DNA from: Thauera butanivorans NBRC 103042
Lineage (GTDB): Bacteria; Pseudomonadota; Gammaproteobacteria; Burkholderiales; Rhodocyclaceae
Direction of reading: 5' to 3'
Length of the DNA: 64,000 nucleotides
Assembly (NCBI RefSeq): GCF_001591165.1
Contig: NZ_BCUG01000011.1
Coordinates: 62,001 to 126,000 of the forward strand
Shown piece by piece: positions 11,710 to 20,065 of this stretch. How positions within the stretch are numbered: the first letter of the stretch is position 1; every line of letters starts with the position of its first letter. The notes under the pieces are model-generated. The model searched no databases and was not told the DNA's origin. It saw only the letters and a list, made by a program, of their open reading frames with translations. Both the position numbers and the translations under genes were made by a program.

Positions 11710-12745
11710 ATGAGCCAGGAGGGACAGCTGCTCGACAGGAAATCGCTGCGTGCCGTGTTGGGCAAGACAGCCGATTGGGGAGAACTGGTCAAGGATTGTG
11801 TGGCCTTCGCGAACGCGACGGGCGGCCATCTTCTGATCGGTATCGAAGATGATCACAGCATTCCGCCTGCGGATCAGCAGATTCCTGTCGACCTGCCGGA
11901 CACATTGCGGCGCAAGCTTGCCGAGCGTACGGTCAATGTGGGTGGTGTTGCCCAACATTCTGACGGCCGCCAATGGCGGCCAATACATCGACCTGAGCAT
12001 TCCGCGTGCCACGGCTGTCGCTTCGATCACCGATGGCCGCTACTTTCTGCGCGTCGCAGACCAGAGCAAACCGGTCACTGGTGACGAGGTGATGCGTCTG
12101 GCTACCGAGCGCAGTGCGCTGCCCTGGTAGACCCAGACAACCCTGCATATCTCACGCACGGAGCGCGACTCCGGCAAGCTCCACCGCCTGCTGGACGCCC
12201 TGCGCGCATCCGACCGTGTGAAGGCGTCCGTCAAGGAAAAGGATGACGAGGAACTGCTTGATCACTACCAGCTTGCCCAGGGCCAGTACCTGACCCATCT
12301 TGGTCTCCTCTGCATCGGCAAGCAGCAGCGCCGGGCGCAACTGGCGACCGCTCCGGTCATCCAGTTCATCAAATACGACGAGCATGCCCAGAAGGTCAAC
12401 AAGCTGGTCTGGGACGACCATACCTTGAACCCGATGGAACTGATCGAAGCCGTTTGGCAGGACGTGCCCGATTTTCGTGAGCGTTACGGATTGCCCGATA
12501 ACCTGTATCGCCAGAACCTGCCCGCATTCGATGAGATCGTGGTGCGTGAACTGCTGGTCAATGCCCTTGCGCATCGCCCCCACACTCAGCGGGGCGACAT
12601 CTTCTTGAACCTGCACCCCGACCGGCTTGAAGTCGTCAATCCCGGCTTGCTTCCCTTGGGTGTCACACCGCAGAACGTCCTGCACACGACCGTACGCCGT
12701 AACGAGCATCTTGCCCGACTGTTTCACGACCTCAAGCTGATGGAG
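11710..12745 (+). pseudogene. Disrupted AlbA-domain/ATP-binding protein (Schlafen-like regulator type)
   Basis: Starts MSQEGQLLDRKSLRAVLGKT behind a GAGGAG ribosome site. AlbA_2 domain: VKDCVAFANATGGHLLIGIED. An extra G near 11940 shifts the frame; reading resumes at VLPNILTAANGGQYIDL. An in-frame TAG at 12128-12130 after SALPW interrupts it again. The ATPase-like C-terminal half (FDEIVVRELLVNALAHRP, then HPDRLEVVNPG) is otherwise well conserved up to FHDLKLME. There the sequence changes to unrelated DUF4143-like sequence. With one frameshift, one nonsense codon and a lost C-terminus it is surely inactive. Confidence 0.8.
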
Positions 12746-12877
12746 TGGGATGCAGTAGACTTGGCCAATGCCGCGATGGCGGATGATTGCTCCCTGCATT
12801 ACTGGCGCGAACGCAAGCATGAAGTGGATTTCGTGGTGCAGCCGGTAGTGCATTGGGTGGGGGCGGGCGATGCCTGA
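12746..12877 (+). pseudogene. DUF4143/AAA ATPase C-terminal remnant
   Basis: In frame with the preceding pseudogene, the sequence LHYWRERKHEVDFVVQP matches the family end of AAA ATPases with a DUF4143 domain, in which this stretch is nuclease-like. The rest of that protein is absent. The open frame ends at 12877, overlapping a possible upstream ATG of the following oxygenase gene. The junction lies near 12745. Confidence 0.55.
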
Positions 12878-12897
12878 TGAATGAAGGGATATTCCGG

Positions 12898-15210
12898 ATG
12901 CGCACTACCGCCGAGACACTCTCGCTATTGCTGGCCGAGCTTGGCAGCAGCGGCGATTTCGCCACGCGCTTCACCGTCGAAGCCGATCCGCAGTTGCATG
13001 TCGAAGGCGTGGGCGATGTGCCCTTGCCGGTGACGATCCACAGCGCGCATCGCCTGTGCGCGGTGGCGCGACCGGCGCATCACGGCTACAAGGATCAGAC
13101 GCGGCTCGATCCGCGCGTGCGCGACACCTGGGAGATTCCCGCCAGCGCCATCCGCTTCGATTCGTGGCAATGGCCATCCGTGCTCGGCCGCGCGCTGGCG
13201 CGCATTGCCCGCGAGCTGGGGCTGCCGTCCGACGTTCAGCTCGACGCCGAGCTGCACAACCTGCTGGTGTATGCGCCGGGCCAGTTCTTCGCCGTGCATC
13301 AGGATTCGGAAAAGACGGATGGAATGCTGGGTACGCTGGTCGTGACGCTGCCGTCGCGTTTCACCGGGGGTGATTTCGTGGTCTCCCACCAGGGCCGGAC
13401 GCTGCGTGCACGCGGCTCGGCCAGTCGGCTGAGCATGGTCGCCTTCTACGCCGATTGCCACCATGAAGTCCGTCCGGTGAAGCAGGGCTACCGTGTCGTG
13501 CTGACCTGGAACCTGATCGCGCGAGGCGGCGCGAAGCCGGCCGAGGTGTCGGCGCAGACGCTCGCCGCGCTGGCCGATGCTGTGAACGCCTTCTGGCAGC
13601 CGCCGCAGCCAGGCCGGGGGGATGATGACGAGAGCGAGCCGCCGGACCGGCTGGTCTATCTGCTCGACCACGAATACACGCAGAGCGGCCTGTCCTGGAC
13701 ACGGCTGAAGGGGGCGGATGCGGTGCGTGTGGCCGCTCTGCGCAAGGTGGCGGAACGACTGGATGCGGAGATCTTTCTGGCTTTGGCCGATGTGCACGAA
13801 ATCTGGTCGGCCGAGGACGACCCCGGGGAATACGGGCATTGGGACTACGCGGACGATGAAGAAGAAATGGCCGACGACGACGATGTCGCTGCCGAGCCGG
13901 TTCTGGGGGAACTGATCGACAGCGACATCGAACTGCGCCACTGGCTTGCCCTCGATGGCAGCGAACTGGACTCCGAGGCCAGCTTCGTTGCCCGCCATGA
14001 GCTATGTTTCACCCGTCCATCGTCCGACTGCACGCCGTTCGAGTCCGAGTATCAGGGCTACATGGGCAACTACGGCAACACGCTCGATCGCTGGTACCAC
14101 CGTGCTGCCGTGGTGATGTGGTCGCGCGAGAACGCGTTTGTCATCCGTGCCCGGCAGTCGCCGCACTGGGCCATCGAGCAGATCGCCGACAGGCTGGAAG
14201 CCGGCGATGCAGCACAGGCATTGGTGTGGGCGCGGCGCCTGCAGCCTTTCTGGAAGCGGGCGGCACACAGGGCCGATGCTGCCTTGCTCGACGCCACTTT
14301 GCCGGTGGCGGCGCTGATCGAGGACGCGGACATTGCCGACATGTTGCTGGCGCCATTCTCCTTGCGGGAGCTGACGCGACAAATGGCGCCGTGCCTGTTG
14401 CGGCTGATGAAACGGCATGGCCTGGCCTGGTGTGCCGGGCGCCTGCGCCAGTGGGCCGCGCCGTATCAGGATCCCGACTGCCAGCTCGCCTGGCTGGCGC
14501 ATACGCTGCCGGGATTGACCGCGGCCTTCGGTGCGGCGGCGAACATGAATGGTCCGGCGCTGGCCGCTGCTTTGGTGGAGGAGCGCTGGAACTGGCTGCA
14601 GAAGCATATCGGACAAGTGCTGGCGCACAGTACCGGCAGCGCCAGGATGCGGGCGCTGGAAAAAACCGGCCCGGCCTTGCTGGCATTGATCCGGGGCAGC
14701 CGCGATGGCTGCCGCCCGGATCTGCGGCAGCCGATCATCGATACCTTGCTGTCCGCTGACTTGCCCGTGGCGGTGCCGCTTGGGGTACTGCGCGCGGCTG
14801 CTGCCGGGCTGGCGGACGTGCCCGGTCTCGGCTTGGGGCCGGTGCATGCGCGCTGCCTGCAACTGCTGGCCGCAAGCCTGGCGCTGCCCGAGCGTGCGAG
14901 GGGCGATTGGGCCATCCTGATGCCCGCGATTTTTGCGGGCGACTTGGGCAAGAACCTGGCGAACTTCCTGGAATCCTCGTCGCAGCAAAGCCTGGAGTGG
15001 CCGCTGGCCCAGGAGAAGCGCCAGCTCGTCGAGCAATTCATCGGCCGCCACGAGTTGCCGGTCAGGTACGAAACCCGGCGTATCGGCCGGCCTTACACCC
15101 TGGTGCTGGAAAAGACCAAGGCCTTGTTCGAGCGCGAAGCTGCAGCGCGAAAACAATGGGCAAAGGATCTGGCCTGGCTGCGGCAGGTGGAGGACAGCTT
15201 CGTCCAGTGA
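12898..15210 (+). CDS. 2OG-Fe(II) oxygenase domain protein, large
   Basis: The N-terminal 230 residues form a prolyl-4-hydroxylase-like dioxygenase fold. An iron-binding HxD (H134, D136 in FFAVHQDSEK), a distal histidine (H189 in CHHEVRP) and the oxoglutarate-binding arginine (R199 in GYRVVL) are all present. About 540 residues follow without a recognised domain: an acidic segment (DDEEEMADDDDVAAEP) and a helical, Leu/Ala-rich C-terminal part. The ATG at 12898 has AGGGA 8 bases upstream and gives 770 residues; an ATG at 12877 is an alternative. The substrate is unknown. It lies at the edge of the decayed island but is intact, with GC-rich codon use like the core genes. Confidence 0.75.
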   Translation: MRTTAETLSLLLAELGSSGDFATRFTVEADPQLHVEGVGDVPLPVTIHSAHRLCAVARPAHHGYKDQTRLDPRVRDTWEIPASAIRFDSWQWPSVLGRALARIARELGLPSDVQLDAELHNLLVYAPGQFFAVHQDSEKTDGMLGTLVVTLPSRFTGGDFVVSHQGRTLRARGSASRLSMVAFYADCHHEVRPVKQGYRVVLTWNLIARGGAKPAEVSAQTLAALADAVNAFWQPPQPGRGDDDESEPPDRLVYLLDHEYTQSGLSWTRLKGADAVRVAALRKVAERLDAEIFLALADVHEIWSAEDDPGEYGHWDYADDEEEMADDDDVAAEPVLGELIDSDIELRHWLALDGSELDSEASFVARHELCFTRPSSDCTPFESEYQGYMGNYGNTLDRWYHRAAVVMWSRENAFVIRARQSPHWAIEQIADRLEAGDAAQALVWARRLQPFWKRAAHRADAALLDATLPVAALIEDADIADMLLAPFSLRELTRQMAPCLLRLMKRHGLAWCAGRLRQWAAPYQDPDCQLAWLAHTLPGLTAAFGAAANMNGPALAAALVEERWNWLQKHIGQVLAHSTGSARMRALEKTGPALLALIRGSRDGCRPDLRQPIIDTLLSADLPVAVPLGVLRAAAAGLADVPGLGLGPVHARCLQLLAASLALPERARGDWAILMPAIFAGDLGKNLANFLESSSQQSLEWPLAQEKRQLVEQFIGRHELPVRYETRRIGRPYTLVLEKTKALFEREAAARKQWAKDLAWLRQVEDSFVQ

Positions 15211-15234
15211 AGCTGTCCATGTCCGGGCTCGACC

Positions 15235-16494
15235 CTACACCCCCACCGTCTCCGCCTGCTCCTCCAGCAGCACGTCGCGTTCCCCTTCCCGCACCCAGGT
15301 CGTCAAGCCCATCTTCGCCATCAGCGCGAGGAAGGGGCGGGGCGGCAGTTCTTCGACGTTGACCATGCGGCGCACGTCCCAGGTGCCGTCGGCGATCAGC
15401 AGCGCGGCGGCGACAGCGGGGACGCCGGCGGTGTAGGAGATCGCCTGGCTGCCGATTTCGCGGTAGTTCTCTGCATGATCGCAGATGTTGTAGATGAATA
15501 CCGTGCGTTCCCTGCCGTCCTTTTCACCGCGCATCATGTTGCCGATGCAGGTCTTGCCGGTGTAGGCGGGGGCGAGTGAGGCGGGGTCGGGGAGGACGGC
15601 CTTGAGCACCTTGAGGGGGATGACTTCCTGGCCTTCGGCGGTGCGCACCGGCTTTTCAGACAGCATGCCGATGTTCTTGAGCACGGTGAACACGTTGATG
15701 TAATGCTCGCTGAAGCCCATCCAGAAGCGGATGTTGGGCACGTCGAGGTTCTGCGACAGCGAGTGCAGCTCGTCGTGGCCGGTGAGGTAGGCGGTCTGCT
15801 TGCCGACCACGGGCAGGTTCCAGTCCTTGCGGTACTCGAACATCTTCGAGGGCGTCCATTGCTTGTCCTGCCAGGACCAGACGGTGCCGGTGAATTCGCG
15901 GAAATTCACTTCGGGGTCGAAGTTGGTGGCGAAGTAGCGGTCGTGGCGGCCGGCGTTGATGTCGATGATGTCGATGGCGTCGACGCGGTCGAAGTATTCG
16001 TCGCAGGCCAGGCGGGCGTAGGCGTTGACCACGCCGGGGTCGAAGCCGGCGCCCAGGATCGCCGTCACGCCGGCCGCTTCGCAGGCCTCACGCCGTTTCC
16101 ATTCGTAGTTGCCGTACCACGGGGGCGCTTCGCAGATCTTGTCCGGCTCCTCGTGGATGGCGGTGTCGATGTAGGCCGCGCCGGTCTGCAGGCAGGCTTG
16201 CAGCACCGACATGTTCAGGAAGGCCGAACCGACGTTGATGACGATGCGGGCATCGGTGTCGCGGATCAGTGCCTCGGTGGCGGCCACATCCAGCGCATCG
16301 AGCGCATGGGCGTGCAGCGCACCGGGGCGTTGCAGGCTCCCCTTGGCGTGTACCGAATCGATGATCGCCTGGCATTTGCCGAGCGTGCGGGAGGCGAGGT
16401 GGATGTCGCCGAACTGCTTGTTGCTCTGTGCGCATTTGTGCGCGACCACATGGGCCACGCCGCCGGCACCGATGATGAGGACATTGGGTTTCAT
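15235..16494 (-). CDS. Carboxy(nor)spermidine dehydrogenase (saccharopine dehydrogenase family)
   Basis: NADPH-dependent reductive condensation of aspartate semialdehyde with putrescine or diaminopropane, giving carboxyspermidine or carboxynorspermidine. It has 419 residues. The Rossmann motif VLIIGAGGVAHVVAHKC is at the N-terminus, and LGAGFDPGVVNAYARLA and the substrate region MGFSEHYINVF are typical of the Lys1-like carboxynorspermidine synthase family. The decarboxylase gene lies 36 bases upstream on the same strand, forming a two-gene operon. Which diamine is used cannot be told from sequence. Confidence 0.9.
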   Translation of the reverse strand: MKPNVLIIGAGGVAHVVAHKCAQSNKQFGDIHLASRTLGKCQAIIDSVHAKGSLQRPGALHAHALDALDVAATEALIRDTDARIVINVGSAFLNMSVLQACLQTGAAYIDTAIHEEPDKICEAPPWYGNYEWKRREACEAAGVTAILGAGFDPGVVNAYARLACDEYFDRVDAIDIIDINAGRHDRYFATNFDPEVNFREFTGTVWSWQDKQWTPSKMFEYRKDWNLPVVGKQTAYLTGHDELHSLSQNLDVPNIRFWMGFSEHYINVFTVLKNIGMLSEKPVRTAEGQEVIPLKVLKAVLPDPASLAPAYTGKTCIGNMMRGEKDGRERTVFIYNICDHAENYREIGSQAISYTAGVPAVAAALLIADGTWDVRRMVNVEELPPRPFLALMAKMGLTTWVREGERDVLLEEQAETVGV

Positions 16495-16530
16495 CTGTCA
16501 GCTCCTTGCGATGGAATGCCTGGCTTGCGC

Positions 16531-17652
16531 TCAGGACAGGCTGTCTGCGTAGTCGTGGTAGCCGAACTGGCGTACCACCCGTTCCGTGCCGTCGAGCTCG
16601 CGCACGGCGATGGAGGGCATGGTCAGACCGTTGAACCAGTTCTTCTTGACCATCGTGTAGCCGGCGGCATCGCGGATCGACAGCCGCTGGCCGATTTCGA
16701 GTGCTTGTGGGAAATCGAATTCGCCGAAGATGTCGCCGGCCAGGCAGGACTTTCCGTAGATCAGGTAGCGGTGCGGGCCCGCATTGGGTTCGACGCGGGC
16801 CTGCAGCCGGTAGATCAGGAGGTCCAGCATGTGGGCCTCGATCGAGGCGTCCACCACGGCCAGTTGCTTGCCGTTGTACAAGGTATCGAGCACGCTGACT
16901 TCCAGGCTGGCGCTGTCGCTGATCGCGGCCTCGCCCGGCTCCAGGTAGACCTGCACGCCGTAGCGTTCCGAGAAGCTGCGCAGGCGGGCGCAGAAGGCGT
17001 CCAGCGGGTAGTCGTCGGCGGTGAAGTGGATGCCGCCGCCCAGGCTCACCCATTCGACCTGCGGGAGCAGGGCGCCGAAGCGCGTTTCGATTTCGCCGAG
17101 CAGGGCGTCGAAACGGGCAAAGTCGCGGTTCTCGCAGTTGTTGTGGATCATGAAGCCGCTGATCTGGCCGATGAAGGGCGCGACGCGCGCAGGATCGACT
17201 TCGCCCAGGCGGCTGAAGGGCCGGGCCGGATCGGCGAGATCGTAGCCGGAGCTGCTGACGCCCGGATTCAGGCGCAGGCCGATTGGCTTGCCGGCGGCGC
17301 GACCGGCGTGGCGTTCGAACTGGCTCAGGCTGTTGAAGATGATCTTGTCGGCATGGGAGACGACTTCGTTAATTTCATGGTCGGCGTAGGCCACGCTGTA
17401 GGCGTGGGTTTCACCGCCAAACTTCTCGTGCCCGAGCCGCACTTCGTACAGCGAGGACGAGGTGGTGCCGTCCATGTATTCACGCATCAGATCGAAGACC
17501 GACCAGGTCGCGAAGCACTTGAGCGCGAGCAGGATCTTGGCGCCGGACTGCTTGCGGACGAGGTCGATGCGCTGCAGATTCTGTAGCAGGCGGGATTTGT
17601 CGATCAGGTAGTAGGGTGTCTGAATCACGATGTCGCAATGGCCAAACTGCAC
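16531..17652 (-). CDS. nspC: Carboxynorspermidine decarboxylase
   Basis: PLP-dependent fold-III decarboxylase that turns carboxy(nor)spermidine into (nor)spermidine. It has 373 residues: N-terminal TPYYLIDKSRLLQNL, the PLP lysine in KILLALKCFATW, GGGIHFTADDYP, and the C-terminal catalytic cysteine region GKSCLAGDIFGEF. It is first gene of the operon with the dehydrogenase. Together with the nearby spermidine synthase the locus appears dedicated to polyamine synthesis by two routes. Confidence 0.93.
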   Translation of the reverse strand: MQFGHCDIVIQTPYYLIDKSRLLQNLQRIDLVRKQSGAKILLALKCFATWSVFDLMREYMDGTTSSSLYEVRLGHEKFGGETHAYSVAYADHEINEVVSHADKIIFNSLSQFERHAGRAAGKPIGLRLNPGVSSSGYDLADPARPFSRLGEVDPARVAPFIGQISGFMIHNNCENRDFARFDALLGEIETRFGALLPQVEWVSLGGGIHFTADDYPLDAFCARLRSFSERYGVQVYLEPGEAAISDSASLEVSVLDTLYNGKQLAVVDASIEAHMLDLLIYRLQARVEPNAGPHRYLIYGKSCLAGDIFGEFDFPQALEIGQRLSIRDAAGYTMVKKNWFNGLTMPSIAVRELDGTERVVRQFGYHDYADSLS

Positions 17653-18228
17653 CTATCCAAAGCCGGGTGCAAATGAATCGGGCCGCGGCGTGCTGTGCCA
17701 TGCCGCGGGTGTGTCGTAGAGGCACTGGCCGAAAAGGCCAGATTCAATGGGGTATTCGGCGGTGGTGCAGAGCCTGGCAAGGTCTGCGACTGAATGGCCT
17801 GAGATCGAGCGGCGTGCGATGACAACTGATGCGCACGACGGGCAGGCGCTGCCCAGACCCTTGCGATGATCGCGGTCTTGGGCTGTTTTCCGTTTGGGAG
17901 GTGTTCAGACGAACTGATACGATCCCCAATTGGAACAGGGCGTCTATTGACATGGCGTCCTCTCCAACCAGCAGATGGCCCGGCGGGGTGCCGGACGCGC
18001 CATTCTAAGTCAACTGCCCCGGAGTCTCAAGCCATTGTTTCCATTGGCTCTCTGTGTGATATCCACAGATGGCCCCGAGGGTGTGCACGCACGGCGTGCG
18101 GAAGCTGCCGTTCCGGGTAAGATCGCTGCGCGCGACGCATGTTCAAGCGCCCTGGTAGCGCAACTGCCGAAGGAGAAACGGGCGCTTGCGTTGCGTGCCG
18201 GCATCCTCGCATTGCCGACACTCCGATG
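17653..18228. other. Spacer between nspC and the TSUP gene
   Basis: About 575 bases between divergent genes with no convincing coding sequence. It holds a perfect short hairpin CTGGCC-GAAAA-GGCCAG near 17725, whose right side begins a longer imperfect inverted repeat ending near 17800 (AGGCCA against TGGCCT). A near-match DnaA box (ATATCCACA) lies near 18060. No clear sigma-70 promoter was identified for either gene. Confidence 0.5.
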
Positions 18229-18244
18229 TGTTCCACGTGAAACA
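18229..18244 (+). promoter_or_regulatory. parS-like centromere site 1
   Basis: TGTTCCACGTGAAACA differs at one base from the bacterial parS consensus TGTTTCACGTGAAACA. It ends one base before the likely start codon of the TSUP gene. The second site at 19028-19043 is its exact reverse complement. ParB binding at such sites organises the origin region for segregation. Confidence 0.85.
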
Positions 18245-18245
18245 A

Positions 18246-19019
18246 ATGATGGATACCGAACTTCTTTTCGTAGCGCTGGGCCTTGCCGCCATGTTTGCCG
18301 GCTTCGTGGATGCAGTCGTCGGCGGTGGCGGGCTGATCCAGATACCTGCCTTGCTCGCGGCTTTCCCCGCCAGCGCACCGGCAAACCTGTTCGGCACCAA
18401 CAAGATCGCCAGCATCGTCGGCACCACGAGTGCGGCAGTCCAGTACAGCCGGCGAGTGGAGATACCCTGGCGGGTGGTCGGACCGGGAGCAGCCGCAGCG
18501 CTGCTGGGTTCCTGGTACGGCGCCAAGGCGGTGGTGTTTCTCGATCCGGCTGTGCTGCGGCCGCTGATACTGGTGTTGCTGATCCTCGTTGCGCTCTATA
18601 CCTTCGTGCGCAAGGATCTGGGTACGGTTTCCACCGAACCGGCGCATGGCCGGCGCTCGATTGCGCTGGCGCTGGGCATCGGCGCGGTGATCGGTTTCTA
18701 CGACGGCTTCTTCGGGCCGGGGACGGGCAGTTTCCTGATCTTCCTGTTCATCCGCCTGCTGGGCATGGACTTCCTGCGGGCTTCGGTATCGGCGAAAGTC
18801 CTGAATGTATCGACCAATCTCGCGGCGATCGCCTACTTTGCCAGCACGGTCGAATTGATGTGGAAGCTGGGCTTGGTGATGGCGCTGTGCAATCTTTGCG
18901 GTGCCTTGATCGGTTCGCGCATGGCACTGAAGCGTGGCTCCGGCTTCGTGCGCAGGATGTTCCTGGCGGTGGTGACGGTGCTGATCGCGCGGCTTGCCTA
19001 CGATACCTTCCTTCGCTGA
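18246..19019 (+). CDS. TSUP family sulfite/anion exporter-like membrane protein
   Basis: Polytopic inner-membrane protein of the TauE/SafE (TSUP) family, whose members move sulfite, sulfonates or other organic anions. Both internal repeats start with the family pattern: AGFVDAVVGGGGLIQIPALL near residue 18 and GFYDGFFGPGTGSFLIFLF near 155. About 7-8 hydrophobic segments are visible in 257 residues. The start at 18246 (MMDTELLF) directly follows a parS site; a TTG at 18186 with AAGGAG upstream would instead translate through parS. The substrate is unknown; the polyamine context does not settle it. Confidence 0.85.
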   Translation: MMDTELLFVALGLAAMFAGFVDAVVGGGGLIQIPALLAAFPASAPANLFGTNKIASIVGTTSAAVQYSRRVEIPWRVVGPGAAAALLGSWYGAKAVVFLDPAVLRPLILVLLILVALYTFVRKDLGTVSTEPAHGRRSIALALGIGAVIGFYDGFFGPGTGSFLIFLFIRLLGMDFLRASVSAKVLNVSTNLAAIAYFASTVELMWKLGLVMALCNLCGALIGSRMALKRGSGFVRRMFLAVVTVLIARLAYDTFLR

Positions 19020-19027
19020 CAGCACTT

Positions 19028-19043
19028 TGTTTCACGTGGAACA
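19028..19043 (-). promoter_or_regulatory. parS-like centromere site 2
   Basis: TGTTTCACGTGGAACA is one mismatch from the parS consensus and the exact reverse complement of the site 800 bases upstream. It lies 9 bases after the TSUP stop codon. Confidence 0.85.
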
Positions 19044-19141
19044 AGTGATGGCAGCTACCCGAGAATGCTCGGATTGGCTGCCTTCGGATCGATGACATCG
19101 GGCGCTCGTGTGATTGGCCGAGCGCCGGGGAGATCAGCAGC

Positions 19142-20026
19142 ATGACTGATACGAAACCTCTGCTGCCGGCAGGGCTGTTATCCGAGTGGTTGAGCGAGGA
19201 CGCCGGATATTTCCTCAAGGCTGGACGCCTGCTGGAGGCGGGCGAATCTCGTTTCCAGCACTACGAAGTCTGGGAAACTCCGCGCCTCGGTCGTTTGTTC
19301 CGGCTCGACGGCTGTTTCATGAGTTCGGAGCGCGACGAGTTCCTTTACCACGAAAACCTGATACACGTGCCGGGCATGGCACACGATGGCTTGCGCCGGG
19401 CGCTGGTCATCGGTGGCGGCGACGGTGGCTCGGCCGAGGAGTTGCTGAAGCACCCGACGATCGAGCATGTGAAGATCGTCGAACTGGACGAAAAGGTCGT
19501 CGACATCTCGCGCCGCTACCTGCAGGACGTGCATCACGGCGCTCTCGACGATCCGCGCGTCGAACTCTGCATTGGTGATGGTCTGCGCTACGTCACCATC
19601 GACGCTTCTGCGATCGCCGGTCGCTACGATCTGATCGTGCTCGACCTGACCGATCCGGAAGGCCTGGCCGAAGCGCTGTATGGCGAGGACTTCTTCCGTG
19701 CTTGCCGTGCCTTGCTCGCAGAAGATGGCGCGCTCAGCCTGCATCTGGGCGCAGCTTTCTTCCAGTCCGAACGGGTCGGCAGCCTGGTACGGCGCCTGAG
19801 ACAGGTATTTGCCTGCGTGCGGCCTTATTTCGTCCACATTCCCTTGTATGGCAGTCTGTGGGGATTGGCGACCGCTTCCGATCGGCTCGATCCGCTTTCA
19901 GTGAATGCCGATGAGATCGATCGCCGCATCGTGAAGCGGCGAATCGGCGGGCTTCAACATTACAATGGCGCGGTACATCACGCGCAGTTCGCGCTCCCCA
20001 ATCATCTGCGCGCATTGCTGGCCTGA
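19142..20026 (+). CDS. speE: Polyamine aminopropyltransferase (spermidine synthase)
   Basis: Transfers aminopropyl from decarboxylated S-adenosylmethionine to putrescine. It has 294 residues. The nucleotide-binding GGGDGGSAEE, the acidic VELDEKVVDISRRYL, the catalytic DLTDPEGLAEALY and the ending FALPNHLRALL match SpeE. A good ribosome site (GGGGAGA) lies ahead of the ATG at 19142. No S-adenosylmethionine decarboxylase gene is in the window. A second parS-like site lies just upstream. Confidence 0.92.
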   Translation: MTDTKPLLPAGLLSEWLSEDAGYFLKAGRLLEAGESRFQHYEVWETPRLGRLFRLDGCFMSSERDEFLYHENLIHVPGMAHDGLRRALVIGGGDGGSAEELLKHPTIEHVKIVELDEKVVDISRRYLQDVHHGALDDPRVELCIGDGLRYVTIDASAIAGRYDLIVLDLTDPEGLAEALYGEDFFRACRALLAEDGALSLHLGAAFFQSERVGSLVRRLRQVFACVRPYFVHIPLYGSLWGLATASDRLDPLSVNADEIDRRIVKRRIGGLQHYNGAVHHAQFALPNHLRALLA

Positions 20027-20065
20027 CGAAGGCCGGCGCCGCGCGCCGCAAGGCTTCGACATCCA

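Noticed and set aside
18058-18066. DnaA box near the parS sites (ATATCCACA)
   Set aside because: One mismatch, isolated, without an AT-rich neighbour.
17653-18228. Small coding genes or a riboswitch in the nspC-TSUP gap
   Set aside because: Open frames lack ribosome sites and homology; the inverted repeats do not match any riboswitch class I know.
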